From Siphonodentalium dalli (taxonomy: Eukaryota; Mollusca; Scaphopoda; Gadilida; Siphonodentaliidae): 64,000 bases of DNA. Positions 1-64,000 of this stretch are shown here, in pieces. The translations under genes and the position numbers were made by a program. The notes beneath the pieces are model-generated. The model was not told the origin of the DNA and did not search any database. It was given only the letters and a program-made list of their open reading frames with translations. Within the stretch, counting starts at the first letter, position 1. Every line of letters begins with the position of its first letter. The stretch is from positions 213,126,373-213,190,372 of the forward strand of contig CP136061.1 in the NCBI GenBank assembly GCA_032622095.1, given 5' to 3'.

Positions 1-1343
1 ATAATATATCAATAACCTGATTTTGGAGGCCGTTGTGATTTATCAATAGCCTGACAGGAATGATTAACAGCCTGATGGCCTATTAGCAGCCCGAGATGCA
101 GGGCCGTTAATAAACCATGATGCCCGAAAAAATCATGTTATTACTATTAACACTACTCCATCTTCACGTGATCGGTGACTTAGGAAGCAGGTGTCAGGCG
201 TTAACGAAAACAAAGAGAACGCTCTCTAAAGTAGTAATAATAGGTAGTTATCATGAAAAGGTGTCGGAAGATACCAATGCTATTTCCAGAGATACATAGG
301 TTTTTTGGGCGTCATGTAAAATTTAATATGTGGAGGATACAAGTTTTTAGAAGCCCACCGATGATACATGGATTCTGATTAAAGCCAACAATAGCGTTGT
401 ATAATCAGGCTAATAACATATGTTGTTTTGACAATGGAACATTTTGGTAAATATATTTTTTTTTAAATATGCATTAAAATTTAAGAAAAAGTGTAACAAT
501 AATCAAGAGCATAAATGCTACAAACGAACATGAATTTCAGAATAGCACGAGGAAAATTTAAGAAGTATAAGAAGAGTATATGATTGTAAAAATAGAGTTC
601 AAAAGAATGAGATGTGTCCAGTTGGTAACTTTGTAAGAGATTGTAACAACATAAGACCATAACAAATAAATACCTAGATTATCATCACACCCCCCCCCCC
701 CTCCAAGATATTCCGCCCGCTCAAATTTATTTATTATTGTTATATACTTATGATCCTCCCACATCTGCCCCAGTTTTTATTAACTTAGCAAATGTCATTA
801 AAAAACTTTATAAAACACTTTTTAAATCAGCACACCAATTCCAAATATAGAGAGATTGGGAATATACTATCGATAATCACACAAAACAATATTTTTGAAC
901 TAATCGATTACACCTGTGTCACTTATGTATTTTGTATACATGTAACTTTCTTTATGTTAGACATGTAAGCACTAATGAGACAATAAGACTATAATATATC
1001 AATTTACAGCTATTACATACACTTCACTAAAATGTTTAACCATTTGTATAATGTTTCTATATGAGGAGGGACATTCGTTGTTCACTGAATGATGTATGCA
1101 CAGAAAATAAATATTAAAAAATAAAATTATTCCACCGACCCCAATTTTCCAAAAAAATCTATGATAATCAACATTTTAATTTGTTATGGCCTAAACAAAA
1201 CTCAGTTTATGCTTTCAAATAAAAGTGTATGTTGCAAAGCTAGAGATTTGAACAAGTACAAGATTTTTGTTTTTTTCTGAAAAAAAAAAACAAATTAAAG
1301 CCACCTTATAATATTTGCTTTTGAATTTTTCCCGGTATCGATA
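1..1343. other. No gene seen
   Basis: AT-rich sequence with short ORFs only. Contains a C-tract near 690-701 and A/T runs. It lies downstream of the last recognised exon of the host gene. Confidence 0.5.
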
Positions 1344-1543
1344 TACAGTAATGCCCTAAATAATTGACTCCTAAAACCACAGCAAAACTATGGGTAATTT
1401 TTCAGGATTTAGACGGAAATATGGCTTGTTGCCATTCATCGGAAAGCTCTCAGTGAGAGCTTTCTGATGAATGGCAACAAGCCATATTTCCCACTAAATC
1501 CTGCTGCTGTGGTTAAGGAGTCGATTATTTAGGGCATTACTAT
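1344..1543. mobile_element. Palindromic MITE, family A copy 1
   Basis: Inverted arms ACAGTAATGCCCTAAATAAT ... ending AGGGCATTACTAT, with internal arms containing AATATGGCTTGTTGCCATTC on both sides of a short loop. TA at the outer edges suggests a Tc1/mariner-type target. Seven related copies occur in the window. Confidence 0.85.
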
Positions 1544-2006
1544 AGGTCGATAAATACCTGGACTACTTTTCTATGAGAAATAATGTCCCAGAAAGATGCA
1601 TTGAAGTCATAAAAAATACAACTTTAAACATGGTGATCGGTTCTCGATAAAATATTGAGTCAATGGTATTCATTGCAATTCAGAAATCGGAAACGGAATA
1701 ACGTGTGACTTCCAGAAAAGGTATATTGCTTTATCATTACATGAAACAATTCTAAAACTACATGCACTGCTTTCTCTTTGTTTTCATCGTCAAAATTTTG
1801 TAGTACCATTAAAATTTCAGAGCGAAGACAGCTGTAGATGTTCTTTCCCATGGTCCACCTGTGACCGCTCATTAAATTTATCGAGAAATATAAGAAACAA
1901 GAACACGTATTTTCAGCAGTATATCAACGAATTTGTATGGAAATCTTCTGCGTATGTATGTTTTGAGATACCTCTTAGGACATTATGTATACATAATTTT
2001 GGGGTT

Positions 2007-2577
2007 CATATGAGCAGGGTTCGCGCTGCCACTTGCCAATGGCAAAAATAATTCACATTTGGCAAAAAATAATTTCATTTGGCAAATATTTTGGCAAGTC
2101 ACTTTAGTCAATCAATACCATTCATTTTAGGAAACTATTACAATAACATTATATTAGTGGTGTTTTATATGCTTTCGGAAACCTTAACACCTCCATTAAT
2201 ATGCAGTTTATCTGGTAACATTATTATCGATGGGTGGAGGGATTACCAATATTTAGTGTGATGGTGGTGTTTACACAGCTAATCATCTTGTGATGTTCCC
2301 TTCTGATGAAGCAACCCTTCTAACATTTTATTGTTCGGTGATTGGCCTATTGTTATATGATAAACTACAATAGAGATGTGAATATAATTAACTAACTGCT
2401 TTCCTATCGGTATCAAACGTCGTTCAAACGAGTGTCGAAACAAAATTAAATCAAGGTTGCAGAAAATGATACTATCAGGGATAACATTTGGCAACTTCTA
2501 ATAGAATTTGGCAACAAATATTTTCATTTGGCAAAAGAAAATTTCAGTCCAGCACGGACCCTGCATATGAGCCATGT
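2007..2577. mobile_element. TIR element with TTTGGCAA repeats
   Basis: Ends are inverted (TCATATGAGCAGGGTTCGCG and CACGGACCCTGCATATGA). TTTGGCAAA or TTGGCAA recurs several times just inside both ends. No transposase frame seen. Confidence 0.55.
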
Positions 2578-2839
2578 CGGTTTAAAGGACATTTGTAGTA
2601 CTTTGTAACAGCACTTCCAAGTTTTCCAATGAGAAGCAATTTATAACAGGCAGAATAGCCAACTTCATTAATATATAGATTTTATAGATTTTTTTCAAAT
2701 CTTCATCAAATTTCAATTTATAAGTCATCTCGCTTTCAATTTCTATATTAACTATAAATGAAAATTAGTGGAAACAATTTCAAGTTATAGGAAAGAGAGG
2801 TTTCTACAAGAGCAGAAAGAATGTTAGATGGGTGCCACC

Positions 2840-3088
2840 TTAACCCTTTCATGACGGGAGCTGTGCTGGTGCAGCATTAAAGATCCTGTGCCAGTGCATT
2901 CTCTTATATATGCGAGCCTCCCATATATAAGAGAATGCACTGGCTTACAAGATCAAGGTAAATATTGTTAGGCCAATGTATTCTCTTATATACACGAGGC
3001 TCCCTATGGAAGACTAACATATATAAGAGAATGCATTGGTACAGGGTTTTCGCAAAATTTCAGGAATCTCCAGTCATGCAAGGGTTAA
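2840..3088. mobile_element. TTAA-flanked MITE (family B) with nested hairpins
   Basis: TTAA then CCCTTTCATGACGGGAGC at the left; CTCCAGTCATGCAAGGG then TTAA at the right. The TTAA duplication and CCCTTT terminus are typical of piggyBac. Two internal hairpins use arms like TATATAAGAGAATGCACTGG. Confidence 0.75.
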
Positions 3089-3196
3089 TTTAAAGTGACA
3101 TACAACTTTCAGACCTGAATAAACATAGTAATTGCACACCTTTGTCATGTTACTGCTTGTATACCTAATTTTGGGGTTCGAACAAGCCATGTTGGT

Positions 3197-3638
3197 TTAA
3201 CCCTTTCAGTGCCAGGGGCCGATCTCATCGGCCCTAATTTACGGTCTGTAAAATCGGCCCTAAAATCGGTTGAATTTGTTTTGGGTATGCTTAAGCGTGC
3301 TATAGCAAATTTAAAAACAAACTGGATAAAACCTTAGGGGCATGTTATAACTCAAAATTATCACCAAGTATTCATAGTAATAATTTTGATGCCCATGAAA
3401 AACGTAAGATTCCCTGGCACTAAAACTACAAAATAAGTCTGTTAAAGAATATAAGAAACAATTATTAAAATTGTATAAAATTGTAACAAATAATAACAAA
3501 TGATGAAAAATTGTTAGGCCAATGCATTCTCTTATATATGCGAGGCGACCTATGGTCGACTCGCATATATAAGAGAATGCATTGGCACAGGGTATATGGG
3601 TTGATACAAAAAATCGGACCTGGCACTCAAAGGGTCAA
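3197..3638. mobile_element. TTAA-flanked MITE (family B2)
   Basis: TTAACCCTTTCAGTGCCAGG at the left and CCTGGCACTCAAAGGG at the right. Carries the same TATATAAGAGAATGCATTGG hairpin as other copies. Longest match is the copy at 22141. Confidence 0.75.
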
Positions 3639-4048
3639 AGGACATTTGTAGTACTTTGTATGTAACATCACTCCCAGGTGTGCCAGGAGAAGCAATTTAT
3701 AACAGTCAGAATAACCAATTGCAATATATATCTTTTATAGGTTTTTTCATCAATTTTCAATTTATAAGTCATCATGCTTTCAATTTCTATATCATATTTA
3801 CTGTCCAGTGAACTATAAATGCAAATTATTGGCATCAATTTCAAGCTGCGATGGATAGATAAAATATATAGATAATGCTGTTTCTTAAACTGTTTATGTC
3901 CGCTCGGAGGATTTCACATCAATTGGACTCGGCAGAGTCTTGCCCAATAGATACACAAATCTCCCATGTACATAAATAGTTTAAGCAACGTTAACATCAC
4001 TACTACACTAGTTACTTTTTTGCCCTATTTGCCATTTTCAGACAATAA

Positions 4049-4054
4049 TTTATT
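4049..4054 (-). terminator. Candidate polyadenylation signal of the host gene
   Basis: AATAAA on the minus strand about 205 bp past the TAA of exon 16. It would give a short 3' untranslated region. Such hexamers are common in AT-rich DNA, so this is suggestive only. Confidence 0.35.
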
Positions 4055-4259
4055 TCACTTCTGTAAATATTTCCGAGCCATATGAAGTCCATATATAAGC
4101 ATTCCATATAGTTATCAACCTATTTTGTCCCTGGATTTAAATGGATTATAAACATGCAATTACTAGGTTTATTCTGAGTCTTGAAGATATCAATTTGATA
4201 GGACCAAAGACAGTCTTCATTAATTATTTTAGGAAAAATCAGAAGCCTCTGATTCATAC

Positions 4260-58711
<54,452 letters not shown>

Positions 58712-58789
58712 TTTGTTGCAGACTAATGAATGCTGCCAATAATTTCAAAGATCAGCTCCAAACCATACTCTTCCAACACCTCCAAAGAA
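58712..58789 (-). promoter_or_regulatory. 5' leader of exon 1 with a coding-like upstream frame
   Basis: Follows an acceptor (CTTTTTTCTTTCTAG). One frame reads SLEVLEEYGLELIFEIIGSI then H and a TAG, out of frame with the start codon. It could be an upstream ORF begun in an earlier exon, or the last codons of an upstream gene. No 5' exon or promoter could be placed. Confidence 0.4.
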
Positions 58790-58946
58790 CTAGAAAGAAA
58801 AAAGATTGACTATGTATCTCCGAGCTCAAAATACATTTAATTTTGCGAGAATCAAATGCTGAATCAAGCAGTCATCAAGCACTGAAAATTGAAAAGTTTT
58901 GCGAGAATCATTATGAGAATCGACTTGGTGATTCTAGTCAAATTTT

Positions 58947-59802
58947 AAAGGATTACATGTACTCCAGACTAGATTTTTTTATCGCTATCGATCGCCGCTA
59001 ATCCACTGAGCACGTGCCGAAAATGTTTTTGTGATAGGCCGCCCTAATGTTCCATCATGGATTATGCAGTCTGAATAGTTAATGTTCCCTCATGTGAAAG
59101 GCTCACACAATTGGCTTTTATCTACTGGCGCGCACTGATTGTTTATACAGAAACGGCTGGACTATCAGAGCTGGAAATTTGTATATACATGTAGAGGCAA
59201 TTTGACCCGGAAATTCTTATTAGATACCGTGGGCCCTGTTGACATCAAGGGCTCTAATTATCAAACTTCAAATATGCCCATCCCACGGCATTCCCCTGGT
59301 CAGGTGAGTGGCGACCCATCTGTACCAATTTTCCTACATATCTTCTAAGCTGATAAGGAACACTCTTTATTGTTCCTATTTGCCCATTTAAGTCGTCTGA
59401 AGTCAACGGAATCTAACTTTTATATTTAATCAATAATTAGCGCCCTTTTAAGGCATCTGATGTCAATGGGGCTTATCTAATAAGATTTTCCGGGTCGATT
59501 TACCTCTATATACAAATTTCCAGCTCCGATAGTCCAGCTGTTTCTATATAAACAACCAGTGCGCGCCGGTAGATAAATAATGCCAATTGCGTCACGCCTT
59601 TCACGTGTCGCCAGTAGACCCTCATGTGACGTCACATGAGGGAACATTAACTATTCAGACTGCATAATCCATGACGGAACATTAATTCGGCATAACTTCA
59701 GTTACGGGTGGCCTATCACAAAAATCTTTTCGGCACCGTGCTTAGTGGATTAGCGGTGATCAATGACAAAAAAAATCTAGACCAGATCAGAGTAATCCTT
59801 TA
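58947..59802. repeat. Large palindrome upstream of exon 1
   Basis: Arms of about 300 bp: AAAGGATTAC...GGATTAGCGG pairing, GGCCGCC region, GTTCCCTCATG / CATGAGGGAAC, CAGTGCGCGC type stem and CCAGCTCCGATAGTCCAGC. Loop around 59250-59450. No long coding frame. Lies 158 to 1013 bp before the acceptor of exon 1. Confidence 0.8.
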
Positions 59803-60314
59803 CATTAAGGCTGCAACAATACATAATTTCATGATGCGATATTTTTGTGATGATATGATGTTGGGAGTTCTATGGCTCAGCTGGGGTCAAAGAATAGTAC
59901 ATATGGAGGCGTTTCATTTACTTATTTAATTAGAATGCTGTTGCTTGCAAATTGCTATGTTATTTACCTCAGCCCTTTGATTTTTTGGCTTTGGCAATCT
60001 GCTAAGAAAACCATTTGCCGTGGCACAGTTTGCTTCAGCAAATGGCTTCGGCATTGCGAATTGCCAAAGCAAATTATGAGTGCTGTTTGCCTTCTAGTAA
60101 GTGCATAGCAATCTTAATAAAAATGCAAATCACTGGCAAGAGAATCGGAGAATGAAATGGAATGTTTTTCGAACAGATTTTGAGTAGATACCAATGTTGA
60201 TTATTCAATATTGATCTTAAAGTGAAACTGATCAGTTTTTCATAGCTCAAACCATGATTTTATGGTGTCAAAAGTTTTATTTGACTCAAATCAGACGGGG
60301 CATCTTCTTCAATT

Positions 60315-60577
60315 TTAACCATTTCATGATGGCAGCTGCACTGGTGCAGCATTAAATATCCTGTGCCAGTGGATTCTGTTATACATGTATATGCGATTGT
60401 ATATACATGTATATTAAAAGAGAATGCACTGGCTTACAAGGTCAAGGTAAATATTGTTAAGCCAGTGCATTCTCTTATATATGCGAGGCTCCCTATGGGA
60501 GACTCACATATATATGTGAATGCATTGGCATAGGGTTTTCGCAAAATTTCAGGATGCTCCAGTCATGGAAGACTTAA
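60315..60577. mobile_element. TTAA-type MITE (family B)
   Basis: TTAACCATTTCATGATGGCA and CAGTCATGGAAGACTTAA ends with inner AGAGAATGCACTGGCTTA hairpins. Confidence 0.7.
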
Positions 60578-60647
60578 TGCTCATTATCCTGCCATGGGAT
60601 TAGAGACTTTACAGTCTGGTGGCCACAGGGTGGGTAGCACACTAATT

Positions 60648-61448
60648 TCAGGTCTGAACAAATACCCAGAATTCATAGCTAGAGAAAAGAAAATCGAACA
60701 AAAACAATGGCGATTTTGTGCAAAAAATTAACAAATCAAAACAGAAGGCGAGGATACAATTGAGAACTACAAAAACAAAAATCACGGAGTGTTTGAGGCC
60801 TAAATAAAAATTTAGCACATGGGTGGCACCAGGATTTCCCTGTTTAGGGGCTATATAGCTACCGGGCTGACCATTGCAGATCTGAAGCCCCACCCCCCCC
60901 CACCCCCGGAGCTCATTAACAGTTACATATTCTTTATTTATTGCCTTTTGCCAAGTAGGCCAGGCAAATATGGACATACATGTAGGTGTCGCCTGGAGAG
61001 GGAATTTATGAGACCTACATTTTTGGTTAGCGTAAATACTAAACTTTCGGAATCCGTATGTTGGATTTGTCAGATAGGCGGACTTTTTTCTTACCACGTG
61101 GTTTTCTTGAGGCACCCGATGAAAAAATTGGTCATTTTTTAAATAAAGCCGACGAGTATTTTCACACATATTGAGAAGAAATATTCGTCCAATTTTGATA
61201 CCTGTGAGTGGAGCGATAACCAGAGTATGGTAATACATGTAACCATTGAATCTCGGAATTACAGTCATGACGTCATGTGACGTCCAATAATATTTTGGGT
61301 GAGACAAATATGACGATTCACGCAAAGCGTTGTCTTTCGTTTCTTTTAAATCGTAAAGTAAGATGGGTATGCCGCATTGTTTTATATCACGGGAAACTAC
61401 TCCTAATTGGCTATATTTTGATATATAACTTATCGCTGCAGGCCGCAT
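60648..61448 (-). other. Long ORF of doubtful coding value, 266 codons
   Basis: Open from MRPAAISYISKY to a stop, in AT-rich DNA. The composition is Lys/Tyr/Phe-rich with no recognised motif and a hydrophobic end. No splice or polyadenylation context ties it to a gene. Listed because of its length. Confidence 0.2.
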
Positions 61449-61559
61449 TATTTTTTATCAGAGGCAGAAAAATCAACCCTCCCCCCTATAGTTAAGATGC
61501 GCCATGCTGTGGTATAAGGCACACATAACTCACGGTTACATGTCAATAGGCTTAATTAA

Positions 61560-62250
61560 CATAACGGCCGTTGAAAGTCTGCTAAAAAATATAATAATAT
61601 ATAAGTTTATGTCTACAAACTCGAAAATTAAATTAGAAACAATATATAATGTACCCCCAGACCCAAAATGTTAATAAATTTTTGAATTTTTCCAAAAGAT
61701 TTATATAAAACGCAATTTTTTAATTTTCTTGAAGGCAAAAAAAGACAAGAATTAATAACGGTGGAGATAATTGGTGTATACGGCAATTTTATTCTGCCTT
61801 GGATTAACAAAATGACATACTAACCTAAAATAGCTGCCAATATGGCAGCCGCAATATAGGTGGAAATTGAGAAACATGTAAGAACGCACAATTACTTGCT
61901 TAAATGGCTCAACTAACAAAGCGGTCGGATGAACTGCTAAACTATAGTTTAAGATATATATCCCGATCTACAAACTCGAACAATAAAGTAAAAATATTAC
62001 ACAATGGACCTCCTGACACTTTTTATTTATTTTTTTTTTATATAAAATTTTGGTATTTTTCTCCAAAAATAACCTAAACCCATTTTGGTCATCTTCTCGG
62101 AACCATATAGCGCAGAATGTAGCGTGGCGGAGATTTTTGGTATGTACGATAATGCAATGCCGTTTTTGGATTGCAAAATGGCTTACTAACCCAAGATGGC
62201 TGCCAATACGGTGGTCAGAATAAATGGTGAAATATGTCATGTTTCACCTT
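61560..62250. repeat. Two tandem copies, about 360 bp apart
   Basis: CTACAAACTCGAA, ACGGTGGAGAT / GTGGCGGAGAT, CCAAGATGGCTGCCAAT-type and AAAATGGCTTACTAACC blocks occur in the same order at 61595-61880 and 61950-62240. Confidence 0.7.
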
Positions 62251-62742
62251 TATCGCCGTCATATAATGTCTCACACAACCCAAAGTATAATATTCATTGT
62301 ATCATGTTACACCGGGACATGACGATGCGCAATTCTATTTAACATTGCTACCAGAATGGTGCCCATTATTGACGAATCTTGCATTCATGAGCATTCGTGA
62401 TCAAGTAATCCGTGTCCCTTGAAAAGGTGGCAATTTGGAGCGAGGTATTTACAGATGAACAGGATTGTTTAAAATGAAGAACCGAGTAACAGTAATACAT
62501 TGAATGCCTGATTGTTATTTATGCCAGTCACCTTTGACATAATCAATATGATATTACTTAAACCCGACAATAGAAGGTCAATCTTTCTCAATGAATATTA
62601 TTCCAAGTGCTACCAGATATGATGGTACGTATGATGTGGATATGTCGTGATACCATTATCGAAGTCTGGCCTAGACGAGGTTGATGCGGGTTCACACCCC
62701 TGACTTGATTGGGCCCGATTTTAAAGCTAGATAAGGAACATC

Positions 62743-62840
62743 TCATTGTACATATACATGACCACTTCGATAAGAAATGATAATTTGTTCACACTCACTG
62801 AAGCAACAACATTTGAAGCAATGATTTTGATTCTGAGTCA
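62743..62840 (-). other. Second copy of the CFSECEQ segment
   Basis: GCTTCAGTGAGTGTGAACA followed by ATTTCTTATCGAA matches 17130-17190 closely. It lies upstream of the host gene. Confidence 0.4.
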
Positions 62841-62989
62841 GTGCCTCCATTAATCTGCTATATATACAATGTACAATTGATAGACAATAGCTTCGACTCA
62901 CAGAAGACGGCCGTGATAACAGAGAGTGGATGTTTCCAGACCCTAAATCACCATCGCCGCTTTCATTGACTAGTGTCCAATAACGCAAA

Positions 62990-64000
62990 GAAGATGAGAT
63001 TCAGAAAAAAAGAGCGCTCGTCGTACCAAATTAGTTCAGATTTTGCATCTTCCGAAAAATTATCTGATCAGTGATAAACATAAGAATAGTTATGTCCAGA
63101 ATGAGAATCCCCCCTGTGTGTCTAACTTAATTATGCATTTTCTGTTGAACAAGATCGCCATGGACCGCTTTATTTGCAATATATGAACGCGATGACCTTC
63201 AGAAATATCAATTGTTGTTTCCAACTTGGTGGAAAAGTAAACTTGTCTACGTTATGTTACATCTGAACGGGTCATATTCAGACCAGGAGACCTGCTGCTG
63301 TTGCAAGTACCATTGGTGTTTGAAACGTAAAACCTCATTAATGTATCAATCGGGCTGTATTCAATATTAGTATTTACAGGCAATTACACAGGCCGAAAAC
63401 AATATGGCGAATAATTCCTCGTCCCCATATCACCCCGATTGTACACAGACATATGCATGTGTTCCTCACACGCTGTTCATTAAATACTAAACTACGGTTA
63501 TCGTGTCCAGTTACTTATTTCGCTCAGCAAATTCGGAGTTGTTATGGATGAGTTATCGTAGATAAGATTCTTGTCTGCACAGAAGTTGTTGCTATATGTC
63601 ATTTCTGAGATGCAGCGACAAATTACACCAAGACTCGTGATCCCATTTTGTTTTACTGATTTGCACATCAAACACTACCACAATATAATGTCAGGATACG
63701 CACTACACACGGTTCATTCACGTCGCACATAGTGGGATAACTATAGATACATTTGAATTTAACTGTAACACATCTGGCGTTAGACATGACAGGTGGGTGG
63801 AATTATAATGCTTTAATCATGAACGGACATGATCAAAATATGGTATGTTTTTAGACATCCGGCCTGCTGGCATCAGCAGGTCCCTAACCGCATTATTTTT
63901 TGACTTATCTAGAAAGTTATTATACGCTTCCTGGTATCAACCTGTGTATAGCATGTATACAAATAATTGCAATTGTCCTTTTCATTTTGCTGTAACAATG
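62990..64000. other. No gene seen
   Basis: Unstructured intergenic or 5' intron sequence. No repeat partner within the window and no convincing exon. A 5' non-coding exon of the host gene could lie here but cannot be placed. Confidence 0.4.

Noticed and set aside
1660-1872. 70-codon frame resembling a helical exon
   Set aside because: Follows a segment similar to 10370-10460, so it is probably repeat-derived; no acceptor-donor pair in phase with the host gene.

Overview
The window is nuclear DNA of an animal. It is AT-rich and intron-rich, with GT-AG splice sites, and densely packed with non-autonomous DNA transposons. The style of repeats (palindromic MITEs, a GACA-type microsatellite, a tRNA-derived SINE, long tandem spacer-like repeats) suggests a marine invertebrate, most likely a bivalve or other mollusc. 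That placement is inference; nothing here fixes the species.

One host gene occupies almost the whole window on the minus strand. It starts with an ATG at 58711 and can be followed through 16 coding exons to a TAA at 4260-4262. Every one of the 15 junctions keeps the reading frame, and the spliced product is 973 residues. Exons 5 to 8 encode a FAM194-type domain (YYPSGRPA, then FNVG). The overall exon order and the N-terminal IPKSL region fit the C3orf20 branch of the ERICH6/ERICH6B/C3orf20 family. No biochemical function is established for that family. The introns are 1 to 7 kb and are mostly mobile DNA.

Region by region, with gene order running right to left. 64000-58789 is the upstream side: a piggyBac-type MITE, a roughly 860 bp palindrome near the first coding exon, and a 266-codon ORF of doubtful meaning. 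Intron 1 holds a Kolobok- or piggyBac-like MITE and a palindrome. Introns 2 and 3 carry seven-copy CAGTAATGCCC MITEs, a CCGCGG-rich TIR element, oppositely oriented AGGTCA-rich repeats and an hAT MITE with a perfect 8 bp duplication. Intron 4 holds a 4 kb nest of elements: a small intact ORF with its own polyadenylation signal, a 1.8 kb foldback made of tandem repeats, and a further TIR element. Intron 5 holds a GC-rich broken ORF, another hAT element and a 268 bp GACA microsatellite. Intron 6 carries a tandem array with CACGTG and GCCATCTTG motifs inside TTAA-flanked inverted repeats. Intron 9 contains a 1.65 kb TIR element encoding an unrecognised protein antisense to the host; its right end lies only 7 bp inside the host intron. 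Introns 10 to 15 carry more hairpins, a SINE inserted in a hairpin, two nested CCGCGG/GTCACTCC elements, and a foldback family whose copies sit 12 to 136 bp from host splice sites.

The least explained items are the TIR element with the 344-codon ORF (27305-28953), the intron 4 foldback nest (40968-45012), and the ACCGCGGT-type arrays shared by elements with unrelated termini.
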